Shown in pieces: positions 50,525 through 58,853 of a stretch of DNA of 64,000 nt (its first letter is position 1; every line of letters begins with the position of its first letter). Position numbers and translations under genes: made by a program. The notes below the pieces were generated by a model. The model saw nothing but the letters and a program-made list of their open reading frames with translations. It was not told the DNA's origin and did not search any database. The stretch is from Oscillospiraceae bacterium (GTDB taxonomy: Bacteria > Bacillota > Clostridia > Oscillospirales > Oscillospiraceae), in NCBI GenBank assembly GCA_017445385.1, contig JAFSUG010000001.1:1-64000 (forward strand). The letters run 5' to 3'.

Positions 50525-51682
50525 ATGCGCGATAGACTGATTTACATCCTGAAGCATAATGCGGCAATTCAGAAGCTTTACCGCGTTGTGATGAGCTTCG
50601 TGTTTCGGGCGCTCGGCGTGTTTATCAAAACGGATGACAGTTTGGTGCTGTTCGTATCGTTTATGGGCATGGGCTTTAACGACAGTCCGAAGGCGATCTA
50701 CGATTTCATGCAGGCAAACGAGACGTACCGAAGCTATCGCTGCGTTTGGGCGTTTGAGCATCCGGAGCGGTATCCGTCGCTTGAAACCGTAAAGATTGAT
50801 AGTCCGGCGTATTTCAAAACGGCGCTGAAAGCGAAGTATTGGGTCACCAATACGAATATCGAGCGCGGTCTGAAGTTTAAGAAAAAATCGCAGGTTTATC
50901 TCAATACGTGGCATGGCATCGCGCTCAAGCATATCGGAAACGACTGCCCCGGCAGAAAGGACTATAACTTCGATACGGTCGATGCGCTCGTTGTTTCCGG
51001 CAAGCACGATGAGCGGGTTTGGAAATCGGCGTTCCACGCCGATGAGAAAACGTATTTGCGCTGCGGTATGCCGCGCAACGAGGCGCTCTGGCTTTCCGAA
51101 GACGTGCAAAAGCAGCAGATGCGCGAAAAGCTCGGGCTGCCGGCGGATAAAAAAGTGATTCTCTACGCGCCCACCTGGCGCGATAGCACGGATGGCGGAA
51201 AGAGCTATACCATCAAGCCGCCGATCCATTTTGACCTTTGGGAAAAGGAGCTGGGCGCGGATTATATCGTTCTGTTCCGCGCGCACCATCAAACAACGGC
51301 GGTGCTCGGCGTGCAGTTTAACGATTTCGTCCGGGACGTTTCCGATTACCCGGCGGTTAACGATCTGATGATCGCAAGCGATCTGCTGATCACGGACTAC
51401 AGCGCGATCGCGTTTGACTATTCGATCCTCTGCCGCCCGATTTTCTGCTATGCCTACGATTATGAAACGTACCTTGCAGAGCGCGGCACGTACTTCGATA
51501 TTGACGAGCGGTACCCCAACAAGAGCTGCCGGACGGAAAACGAGCTGCTCGGCAGGATTAAAGGGATTGATTACCGGGTTGAGTGCGAGAATACAAAACG
51601 GTTCCGTGATGCGTTTGTGACTTACGGTATCGGTGCTACAGAAGCTTGCGTAAATGCGTTGATTGGAGAGACAAAGCAATGA
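50525..51682 (+). CDS. CDP-glycerol:polyol glycerophosphotransferase family protein (TagB/TagF-like)
   Basis: 385 residues of the Glyphos_transf family. Motifs: YLNTWHGIALKHIGNDCPGRKDYNF with the catalytic His, YAPTWRDS, the second-half FRAHHQTTA, DVSDYPAVNDLMIASDLLITDYSAIAFDY. The enzyme transfers a polyol phosphate from a CDP-activated donor to a glycan or lipid acceptor at the cytoplasmic face. Substrate supply from the preceding fusion is likely. It overlaps the following acetyltransferase by 4 bp. Confidence 0.9.
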   Translation: MRDRLIYILKHNAAIQKLYRVVMSFVFRALGVFIKTDDSLVLFVSFMGMGFNDSPKAIYDFMQANETYRSYRCVWAFEHPERYPSLETVKIDSPAYFKTALKAKYWVTNTNIERGLKFKKKSQVYLNTWHGIALKHIGNDCPGRKDYNFDTVDALVVSGKHDERVWKSAFHADEKTYLRCGMPRNEALWLSEDVQKQQMREKLGLPADKKVILYAPTWRDSTDGGKSYTIKPPIHFDLWEKELGADYIVLFRAHHQTTAVLGVQFNDFVRDVSDYPAVNDLMIASDLLITDYSAIAFDYSILCRPIFCYAYDYETYLAERGTYFDIDERYPNKSCRTENELLGRIKGIDYRVECENTKRFRDAFVTYGIGATEACVNALIGETKQ

Positions 51683-52107
51683 ATGCTTTATGGAAACTGT
51701 CTCATAAGCTGTATGGCTCAGGGAGGATATTTCGCCCGCTTGCTCGTTTTACGGAAATGCTTCAGCAGACGGTATGTTCAAACGCCGTAAGCTCCAAGTG
51801 TGAAATTGGAAGCGGTACTGTTTTCTTCCATCATGGATTGGGATGCACGGTTCATTTCAATGCAACGATAGGAAGTAATTGCAAGATATTCTCCAACGTT
51901 ACAATCGGGGATCAGTGGAGCGGGGTTGTCAGAACCGAAGCGGCTCCAACCATAGGCAATCATGTGATGATTGGCGCCGGAGCGGTTATCCTTGGCAGTA
52001 TTAAAGTTGGGGATAACAGCATTATAGGCGCAAATGCGGTAGTTACGAAAGACGTTCCGGCAGGCTCGCTTGTCGTAGGAGCAAATAAGATCATGGAAGG
52101 CAATTAG
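51679..52107 (+). CDS. serine-acetyltransferase-like O-acetyltransferase (hexapeptide repeat)
   Basis: 142 residues from the ATG at 51679 (ATGA overlap). The left-handed beta-helix repeats are evident (IGSGTVFFHHGLGCTVHFNATIGSNCKIF..., read in part), then IGNHVMIGAGAVILG and IIGANAVVTKDVPAGSLVVG. It lacks the long N-terminal helical domain of CysE, so it is more likely a polysaccharide O-acetyltransferase than a cysteine-biosynthesis enzyme. This gene and the start of the next are visibly AT-richer than their neighbours, a sign of separate acquisition. Confidence 0.85.
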   Translation: MNALWKLSHKLYGSGRIFRPLARFTEMLQQTVCSNAVSSKCEIGSGTVFFHHGLGCTVHFNATIGSNCKIFSNVTIGDQWSGVVRTEAAPTIGNHVMIGAGAVILGSIKVGDNSIIGANAVVTKDVPAGSLVVGANKIMEGN

Positions 52108-52123
52108 AGGGGAAGACTCCGAT

Positions 52124-53338
52124 ATGAAAGTGCTGATTTATATGAGCGGAGGGTTTGATACTTACGGCCCTTCCCGACATCTATATAATGCCTTAATTGA
52201 AGATTTGCTGCTCGGAGGACATACGGTTCATCTTATCGAAAGCCATTCATCGGGGACTGACCCCGATGCGCCGGAGAACCTACTGGCGTTTGAGAAGTTC
52301 TCATACGAAACTGTAACGACGCAGGTCGTTGAGAAAAAAGCATTTGTAAAAAGATATCTTACCGGCGTGAGATACTGCTTTGACAGCATTCCGGTTTTGA
52401 AGCGGCAGCATGGCTTCGACGTCATGATGGTCCAGTCCTGCCCGTGGGCGCCGTTTGCGGTCTCTTTTGCAAAACGGTACGTCAAGATTCCAACGATTTG
52501 GAATATCCAGGATATGTTCCCCGGCGCGTCCATCGCAAACGGCGTGATGCGTCAGAAGTGGATGCAGCGGTTTTTCTACCGCTTCCATAAGATCGCCTAT
52601 AAAAAGGCGGATCATATTTCCGTGATTTCCGAGGATATGAAGCGCAAGGTCATGGCGCAGGGCGTCGCGGCGGAGAAGATCACCGTGATCCCCGATTGGT
52701 ACGATGATCAGAGCGTGCGGGAGATCCCGTGGGAAGAGAACCGCTTCGTTCAGAAATACGATATGCAGCGGGATATCTTCTACGTGCAGTATGCCGGAAC
52801 GATGGGCTTTAACTTTGACTATCGCATGGTCGTAAAGGTTGCAAAGCTGCTGCAGGGCGAGAAGAATATCGTGTTCCAGATGATCGGCTTCGGCAGCCAG
52901 AAAGCGGATTTTGAAGCGGCTGTCAAGGAAGAAAAGCTCGATAACGTCGTGTTTTTGCCGCTTGAGCCGCAGGAGATGGTGCCCCACGTTTACAGCGCGT
53001 GCTCGGTTTGCCTCATTCCGCTGCCCTACGGCGTAATCGGCAATTCCGTTCCGAGCAAGGCAGGCCTCTTAATGGCGTGCCGCCGCGTAATCGTAACCTC
53101 CGCCGATCCGGATTCGGAGTATAACGAAATGTTCGGCAGAGAGCAGATCGGCGTCGCCTGCGGCTGTGATGATCCGAAAGCCGTTGCGGACGCGATCGTC
53201 GCCCTGCGCGATAATCCCGAGCTGCGCGAGGCGTATGCCGAAAACGCCTACCGCTACGGAACGTCGCATTATTCCAGAGCTATGAATACGGCGCTGTATG
53301 AAAAGCTGTATCGGGACATGGCGAAAGAGAGCTGCTGA
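52124..53338 (+). CDS. glycosyltransferase family 4 (WcaI-like)
   Basis: 404 residues with GT-B architecture. The N-terminal domain has the Gly-rich GPSRHLYNAL segment and IWNIQDMFP. The C-terminal domain has YAGTMGFNFDYRMVVKVAKLL and the donor-binding PSKAGLLMACRRVIVTSADPDSEYNEMFG region. It adds a sugar to the growing lipid-linked unit, donor unknown. A ribosome-binding site (GAGGGGAAGAC) precedes the ATG. The first 300 bases are AT-richer than the rest of the cluster. Confidence 0.87.
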   Translation: MKVLIYMSGGFDTYGPSRHLYNALIEDLLLGGHTVHLIESHSSGTDPDAPENLLAFEKFSYETVTTQVVEKKAFVKRYLTGVRYCFDSIPVLKRQHGFDVMMVQSCPWAPFAVSFAKRYVKIPTIWNIQDMFPGASIANGVMRQKWMQRFFYRFHKIAYKKADHISVISEDMKRKVMAQGVAAEKITVIPDWYDDQSVREIPWEENRFVQKYDMQRDIFYVQYAGTMGFNFDYRMVVKVAKLLQGEKNIVFQMIGFGSQKADFEAAVKEEKLDNVVFLPLEPQEMVPHVYSACSVCLIPLPYGVIGNSVPSKAGLLMACRRVIVTSADPDSEYNEMFGREQIGVACGCDDPKAVADAIVALRDNPELREAYAENAYRYGTSHYSRAMNTALYEKLYRDMAKESC

Positions 53339-53339
53339 T

Positions 53340-54383
53340 ATGTACGAGATAGGCATTTGGGGACAGTTCGGCGACGGCGGCAAAATCGCCGACGGACAGG
53401 CTGTCCGCACAACCATCATAACGAATGAGCTGCGGCAGCGCTACGGCGCGGACCGGGTGCTCATCGCAAATACGAACGGATGGAAAAAACGCAAGGCTTC
53501 GTTTTTTCTGGAGTGCGTGCGGCTGATCCGCCGCTCAAAGCGCGTCTTGATTGCTCCGGCGGACAACGGCTTTAAGGTGTTCGTTCCAATCCTCATGGCG
53601 ATCAACAGCATCTTCCATCGGGAGCTTTACTATATCGTGATCGGCGGCTTTTTGCCGCAGCTTCTGAAGGATCACCCCCGATATAAAAAACTCGTAAACC
53701 GTTTCCGCGCGCTGTTCGTGCAAACGGAGAATCTGAAAAAAGACCTGCAAGCGCTCGGCGTGGAGCGGATATACATCCTTTCCAATCCGAAGCGGCTGCA
53801 TACGCGCAGCGAATCGGAACTGACGCTTCAAACGGAGCAAAAGCTCAAGCTCTGCGTATTTTCCCGAATCTATGGGGACAAAGGCGTTGAGGACGCGATC
53901 GAGGCAGTCCGCCTTGCAAACCAGCGGCTCGGCGGTGAATACCTCTCGCTCGACCTCTACGGGCTTCTGCCCGATGCCTACCGCGAGCGGCTCTCGGAGC
54001 TGCTGAAGCAGTATGGCTCGTTTGTGCGGTACCTCGGCATCGTGGACTACGATAAAACGGTTGAAACGCTGAAAAATTACTTTTTGATGCTGTTTCCCAC
54101 CTATTACCATGGCGAGGGCTTCCCCGGCAACGTCGTTGATGCGTATAACAGCGCGCTGCCCATCATCGCCACGGATTGGCTGTATAACAGCGACGTGATC
54201 AAGGACGGCAGAAACGGCATTCTCGTGCCGATCAAAGATCCGGAAGCGATCGCGGACGCGATTTTGCGCCTGTATCACGATCGCGCGCTTGCGCTGCAAT
54301 TTGCGAAAAACTGTTTGGAGGACGCGGCGCAGTATCAGCCGGATCGCGTGCTTGCGGAATTCTACCGCGTTTTGGAGTCATAA
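53340..54383 (+). CDS. glycosyltransferase, GT-B fold (GT4-like)
   Basis: 347 residues from the ATG at 53340, one base after the previous stop. The N-terminus is GIWGQFGDGGKIADGQAVRTTIITNEL (read in part). The C-terminal GT4 domain includes FSRIYGDKGVEDAIEAVRLA, then FPTYYHGEGFPGNVVDAYNSALPIIATDW, the usual donor-binding Glu segment. It lacks any signal peptide and so acts in the cytoplasm on the lipid-linked glycan. Donor and acceptor are unknown. Confidence 0.87.
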   Translation: MYEIGIWGQFGDGGKIADGQAVRTTIITNELRQRYGADRVLIANTNGWKKRKASFFLECVRLIRRSKRVLIAPADNGFKVFVPILMAINSIFHRELYYIVIGGFLPQLLKDHPRYKKLVNRFRALFVQTENLKKDLQALGVERIYILSNPKRLHTRSESELTLQTEQKLKLCVFSRIYGDKGVEDAIEAVRLANQRLGGEYLSLDLYGLLPDAYRERLSELLKQYGSFVRYLGIVDYDKTVETLKNYFLMLFPTYYHGEGFPGNVVDAYNSALPIIATDWLYNSDVIKDGRNGILVPIKDPEAIADAILRLYHDRALALQFAKNCLEDAAQYQPDRVLAEFYRVLES

Positions 54384-54410
54384 AAGCAGAAGAGAAGGAA
54401 CGAAATAAAG

Positions 54411-55598
54411 ATGTCAAATAAGAAAGATGTCCTTTTTTTGTGTCAGTTCTTTTATCCGCAAAACAGTTCCTCCGCGCTGCTCCCGTATGAAACCGCAAAA
54501 GACCTCGCATCGCGCGGTTTCACCGTTGACGCGCTTGTGGGCGGCGCAGAGCGCGGTATTCCCAAAAAAGAAACGGTTGATGGCGTCGGCGTAACGCGCC
54601 TGCGTTATCTCCATCCAAGCCGCGGCGGTCTGCTCGGCAAACTGATCGGCTATGCGTCGTTTGCGTTTGCCGCGCTCGGCAGCGTAAAAAAGATCGGACG
54701 CTACCGCGCGGTCGTTGTGTATACAAATCCGCCGATTCTGCCGCTTGCCGCGCTCGCGGCAAAGCGCCGCTTCGGCACGAAGCTCATCTTCGTGGCTTAC
54801 GACGTTTATCCCGAAATCGCCGAAGCGGTGGGCGCGATCTCTCCGCGCGGACTGACCGCGCGGCTGATGCGGCGGCTCAATCGCGCGCTCTATCGCAGCG
54901 CCGATACGGTCGTTGCGCTCGCGGATGAAATGCGCGAATATCTGCTTGCGCACCGCAAGGAGCTGGATCCTTCGCGGATCGTAACGATCCATAACTGGGC
55001 AACCGGCGTGCAGCTTGATGCGCCGCGTCCGGAACATCAAGCGCCGGTGGTTGTGTCGTATATCGGCAACGTCGGCCCGTGCCAGGAGCTTGAAACGCTG
55101 CTCGGCGCAGCGTCGCTTCTGCAGGGGGACGACCGCGTCCGCTTTATGATTCTCGGCAGCGGCAGCCGCATGGCGGCGCTTGCGCAGCAGATCCGGAATT
55201 TGAAGCTGCAAAACGTGCAGCTGTGTATCGATCCGGATGCGCGGACGATAGAAGAGGCGTTCGCGCAAACGGACATGGCGGTGATCGGTCTGCGAGCAGG
55301 GCTTACCGGTCTGTGCGCGCCGAGCAAGTATTATAATCATTTGCAATTCGGCCATGCGATGCTTGCCGTGGCGGATGCGGATTCCTATCTTTACAAAGAA
55401 ATTCAATCCGCCGATCTCGGCAGATGTGCCGAGCCGGGTGATTCCGCGCGGCTGTACGATGGAATCTGCGAGCTGGCGGGAAATGCGCCGCTGCGCGCGG
55501 AAATGGGCAAGCGCGCCAAGGCGCTGTATGAGAAAAAATATTCAAAAGCGCGCGCAATGGAGCAGTATGCTGCCGTTATTGCTGCGCAGCTAAATTGA
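54411..55598 (+). CDS. glycosyltransferase family 4 (WbuB/WcaI-like)
   Basis: 395 residues with a GT-B fold. N-terminal FLCQFFYPQNSSSALLPYETAKDLASRG is typical of the WbuB branch, with VVVYTNPPILPLAALAAKRRFGTKLIFVAYDVYPEIAEAVG following. The C-terminal half has VSYIGNVGPCQELETLLGAA, LCIDPDARTIEEAFAQTDMAVIGLRAGL and PSKYYNHLQFGHAMLAV. Members often transfer N-acetylhexosamines, but the donor here is unproven. It lies 27 bp after the previous gene. Confidence 0.88.
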   Translation: MSNKKDVLFLCQFFYPQNSSSALLPYETAKDLASRGFTVDALVGGAERGIPKKETVDGVGVTRLRYLHPSRGGLLGKLIGYASFAFAALGSVKKIGRYRAVVVYTNPPILPLAALAAKRRFGTKLIFVAYDVYPEIAEAVGAISPRGLTARLMRRLNRALYRSADTVVALADEMREYLLAHRKELDPSRIVTIHNWATGVQLDAPRPEHQAPVVVSYIGNVGPCQELETLLGAASLLQGDDRVRFMILGSGSRMAALAQQIRNLKLQNVQLCIDPDARTIEEAFAQTDMAVIGLRAGLTGLCAPSKYYNHLQFGHAMLAVADADSYLYKEIQSADLGRCAEPGDSARLYDGICELAGNAPLRAEMGKRAKALYEKKYSKARAMEQYAAVIAAQLN

Positions 55599-55630
55599 AC
55601 GCGGTTTCGGAAAGGGCGATTTTGCGCTGC

Positions 55631-56803
55631 ATGAAAACGATCAGGCTTGATTATTACATCGATACGGTGATCCCGTCGGATCGGGCGAACACCGTGCACG
55701 TTATGAAGATGTGCCGCGCATTGCAGGCGGCAGGCGCGGAGGTCACGCTCCACTGCAACACGGATGACCGCAGCGCCGCCGCGCATCAAAGCGCGATCTG
55801 GGAGAAATACGGCGTAGACGAATGCTTCACGATCCGCCAAACGTATGTGCCGCGGCTGCTTCGCACGAAGCTGCATCGCATCGGCATCCTTTACGGCGCG
55901 TTTTGCAAAGCGTGCTCCGGCAGCCGTGATGCGATCGCCTACGGCAGATCGCCCTATGCGCTCTATTTTCTCCGCAAGCGCCGCCCGTTCCTCTATGAGG
56001 CGCACGCCGAACCCGGCGATAAAACGCGAAAGTTGGAGGAAAAGCTGCTCCGATCGAAAAACTGCATTGGCTTGGTCGTGATCAGCGATGCGCTGAAAAA
56101 ACGCTATCTGGAGCTGTTTCCGTTTCTCAAGCCGGAACGCATCACCGTTTTGCATGATGGCGCGGACGAAGCGCAGCCGTGCGAGCCGGCGGTGCTCCGC
56201 GGCGATTCGGGCGGCGTAAAGATCGGCTATCTCGGATCGCTGTATCCGGGCAAATGCATGGAAACGCTGATTCCGCTTGCGGCTGCCTGCCCGCAGTGGA
56301 CGTTCCACGTTGTCGGCGGTGCGCCGCAGTGGCTTTCGCATTGGAAATCGGAAGCGCAGGCGGCAGGCGCAGCGAATCTCGTCTTTTACGGCCAGGTGGA
56401 TAACGCGGCGGTTGGCGCATATTATGAGGCGTTTGATATCTGCCTGATGCCGTTTTCAAAGAACGTATTCGTGGATCAGAATAAGCGCCTCAATATCGGA
56501 AGTTGGATCTCGCCGCTGAAGCTGTTTGAGGCGATGGCGCGCGGCAAAGCGATTTTAGTGGCGCGGCTGCCCTCGATCGAGGAAGTTGTATCGGACGGCG
56601 AGCAGTGCGTTTTTGCCGAGCCGGATCACGTTTCCGACTGGGCTGAAAAGCTCAAAACGCTCGTATCGGACGGTGCGCTTCGCGCGCGGCTTGGCGCCGC
56701 GGCAAAGCAAACGCTAAAAGCGCGTTATACGTGGGAAATCCGCGCGAAAGCGCTGCTGGAAAAGCTCCGCGAAAGCGATAGAGAAAGGAACGCAACACAG
56801 TGA
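55631..56803 (+). CDS. glycosyltransferase, GT-B fold (GT4-like)
   Basis: 390 residues from the ATG at 55631 (MKTIRLDYYIDTVIPSDR). A TTG 36 bases upstream overlaps the preceding stop and is a possible alternative. Motifs: NTVHVMKMCRALQAAGAEVTLHC, YEAHAEPGDKTRK, VVISDALKKRYLELF, IGYLGSLYPGKCMETL and SPLKLFEAMARGKAILVARLPSIEEVV, the standard donor site. Its stop overlaps the Wzy-like gene by 4 bp. Confidence 0.88.
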   Translation: MKTIRLDYYIDTVIPSDRANTVHVMKMCRALQAAGAEVTLHCNTDDRSAAAHQSAIWEKYGVDECFTIRQTYVPRLLRTKLHRIGILYGAFCKACSGSRDAIAYGRSPYALYFLRKRRPFLYEAHAEPGDKTRKLEEKLLRSKNCIGLVVISDALKKRYLELFPFLKPERITVLHDGADEAQPCEPAVLRGDSGGVKIGYLGSLYPGKCMETLIPLAAACPQWTFHVVGGAPQWLSHWKSEAQAAGAANLVFYGQVDNAAVGAYYEAFDICLMPFSKNVFVDQNKRLNIGSWISPLKLFEAMARGKAILVARLPSIEEVVSDGEQCVFAEPDHVSDWAEKLKTLVSDGALRARLGAAAKQTLKARYTWEIRAKALLEKLRESDRERNATQ

Positions 56804-57999
56804 AATCAGAAGCGAAAGGCATAACTGCATACGGCTTTTTTGCGGCGCTTGCAATTGTGCTGATCCCGTTTAACGCGATCAATATTGCAGGGCGGGGCAT
56901 TTTGATCTACGTCTGCATTCCGCTGCTCCTGTTTGGAATCGTGCGGCTTTTGAGCCACAGAGACCAGCTTTCGGTTACGCTTTTGCAGCTTTCGCTGCTG
57001 CTGTTCTTTGCGTATTATCTTGTTGCGTCGCTTTGGAGCCCGAAGCGCGGAATGGACACGGCATACAACTTTATCAAGGTTTTTATATTCACGGTTTGCA
57101 TTGCGTTCGGCGATTATACGGCGAAAGAAAAGAAGCTGCTGATGTTTGCCTCGTTTATAACGGGTTTGCTCGTTTGCGCGATGCTGCTGTGGGGCGCAGC
57201 CGCTGCGGTTGAAAATTCGCAGCGCGTTACGATCAGCGTTTTCGGAACGAACAGAGATCCCAACTACCTCTGCTTCTCGCTGCTGTTTCCCGCGCTGATC
57301 TGCGTGCGCGGTCTGCTTTCCAAACGCGCGCTGCTTGCAAAAATCTTCTTTGCGGCGATCCTGCTGGTTCTGATCTATTGCACGATCAGCACCGGCTCGC
57401 GCGGCGGTGCGGTTGCGCTTGCGGCGGTTATCGTTGTGTACTTCCTGTATTGGGGCAGAATGCGGCGCGGACGGAAGATTCTGATGATCCTCGTTGCGCT
57501 GCTGCTGGTTTATATCGCGCAGCAGATGATGAACAGTATGCCGGAGGAGATCATAAGCCGCTTTAGCTATGAAAAAGTTGCAAAAACGGGCGGCGGCGGC
57601 CGTATGGATATCTGGACGCGCGTTTTCAGGTTGATTTTCGCGTCTCCGGTCCGCTTCCTGATCGGCTACGGCTCCGGCGCAAGCGTGATCCTTGCCGGCA
57701 TCGCAACGCATAACCATCTGCTGCAGATCTGGCTGGAAAACGGCATCGTCGGGCTTACGCTGTACGGCGTATTCCTGATTAACCTGCTGCGCTATTTGCT
57801 GCGCCGCAAAAACGGAACAACGATCGCGGTGTTTTTCGCGGCGATCCTGCTGTCGCTGACGCTCTCGGTGCAAACGATCCCATCGTTCTGGTCGGTGATC
57901 GCGTTGTGCATCGGGCTGGGGGATTATCAGCCGTTTTTCAAGACAGAGGCGGCAAAACCGCAGCAGATTGAAGACGCCGGAAAGGAGCAGCCGCAATGA
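56800..57999 (+). CDS. O-antigen ligase/polymerase family membrane protein (Wzy-like)
   Basis: 399 residues with about ten transmembrane helices. A WaaL/Wzy-type core is seen in TISTGSRGGAVALAAVIVVYFLYW and the downstream periplasmic-type loop (about 245-300: RFSYEKVAKTGGGGRMDIWTRVF, then THNHLLQIWLENGIVGL). This His-containing THNHLLQ segment is typical of the family. It should polymerise repeat units on the outer face or ligate chains. The flippase is encoded two genes downstream. Confidence 0.87.
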   Translation: MKSEAKGITAYGFFAALAIVLIPFNAINIAGRGILIYVCIPLLLFGIVRLLSHRDQLSVTLLQLSLLLFFAYYLVASLWSPKRGMDTAYNFIKVFIFTVCIAFGDYTAKEKKLLMFASFITGLLVCAMLLWGAAAAVENSQRVTISVFGTNRDPNYLCFSLLFPALICVRGLLSKRALLAKIFFAAILLVLIYCTISTGSRGGAVALAAVIVVYFLYWGRMRRGRKILMILVALLLVYIAQQMMNSMPEEIISRFSYEKVAKTGGGGRMDIWTRVFRLIFASPVRFLIGYGSGASVILAGIATHNHLLQIWLENGIVGLTLYGVFLINLLRYLLRRKNGTTIAVFFAAILLSLTLSVQTIPSFWSVIALCIGLGDYQPFFKTEAAKPQQIEDAGKEQPQ

Positions 58000-58838
58000 A
58001 GAAAATCGCAATGCTGTATATCTGCACCGGGAAATACGAAATTTTCTGGGATAAATTCTATGAAACGTGCCAAAAGCATTTCTATCCCGATGCGGAAAAA
58101 GAATACTTCATCTTTACCGATAGCGAGCGCGTTTTGCGCTGCAAGCTGCCGGGCGTACATACCTACTATCAGGCAAAGACCGGCTGGCCGTATGATACGC
58201 TGCTGCGCTATCAGTGGTTCTGCACGGTGCAGGATGCGCTCGCGCCGTTTGACTATTGCTACTACGTCAACGCGAACAGCGAATTCTTGCGCGACGTTAC
58301 CGAAGCGCAGATCCCGTATCCCACGGAGAGAGAGCCGCTCGTTTTGAGCCTGCATCCGCGTTATTATCACGATCTTGACGGCAGCGAATGCAGTCCGGAG
58401 CGTCGCCCGGAATCGCGGGCGTACGTTGCGCCGGGAACGCCCTGCCGCGCGCATTGCGGCGCGTTTTGGGGCGGCACGCGCGATGCGGTGCTGGAGATGT
58501 GCCGCACGCTGCGCGATCGGACGGCGGAGGACCTGGCGGACGGTGTGATCGCCGTTTGGCACGATCAGTCGCACCTGATCAAATACGCAACGGAGGTTCC
58601 GCATCAGAACATCGCGGAATTCCTTGTAAGCTATGAGGAATACGCCGATCCGGAAAAGTGCCTGCTGATGTTTCCGGCAAAGGCAAAATACGGCGGCAAC
58701 GATAAGCTGCGCGAAGTTTCGCGCGATGAGCGCCTGAAGCATCTGCCGCGGAAAATCTACCGCAGTATGCTCGGCGGCGCGAAAAAGCTGCATCTGGACG
58801 GCGCGCTGAAGGGCGTTGCCCGCATTGTCAAAAAGTGA
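57996..58838 (+). CDS. glycosyltransferase family 6 (ABO/alpha-1,3-GalT-like)
   Basis: 280 residues. Clear GT6 hallmarks: LYICTGKYEIFWDKFYETC at the start, FIFTDSER, the NxN motif N92-A93-N94 (in place of the vertebrate DxD), LVLSLHPRYY, ERRPESRAYV, GAFWGGTRDAV and WHDQSHLIKY (188-197). GT6 enzymes add alpha-1,3-Gal or GalNAc with retention. NxN forms in bacteria are metal-independent. The Glu normally found in WHDES is Gln191 here, which could abolish or alter catalysis. Overlaps of 4 bp with the Wzy-like gene place it in the operon. Confidence 0.9.
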   Translation: MKKIAMLYICTGKYEIFWDKFYETCQKHFYPDAEKEYFIFTDSERVLRCKLPGVHTYYQAKTGWPYDTLLRYQWFCTVQDALAPFDYCYYVNANSEFLRDVTEAQIPYPTEREPLVLSLHPRYYHDLDGSECSPERRPESRAYVAPGTPCRAHCGAFWGGTRDAVLEMCRTLRDRTAEDLADGVIAVWHDQSHLIKYATEVPHQNIAEFLVSYEEYADPEKCLLMFPAKAKYGGNDKLREVSRDERLKHLPRKIYRSMLGGAKKLHLDGALKGVARIVKK

Positions 58839-58853
58839 ATTTGAGGGTTCCGC

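Noticed and set aside
49937-51679. 580-codon minus-strand frame
   Set aside because: It is antisense to the SDR/cytidylyltransferase and CDP-glycerol-transferase genes, has basic and His-rich composition and no recognisable domain.
51679-52107. Serine acetyltransferase CysE for cysteine synthesis
   Set aside because: The protein lacks the N-terminal CysE helical domain, no cysK is nearby, and it lies in a polysaccharide cluster.
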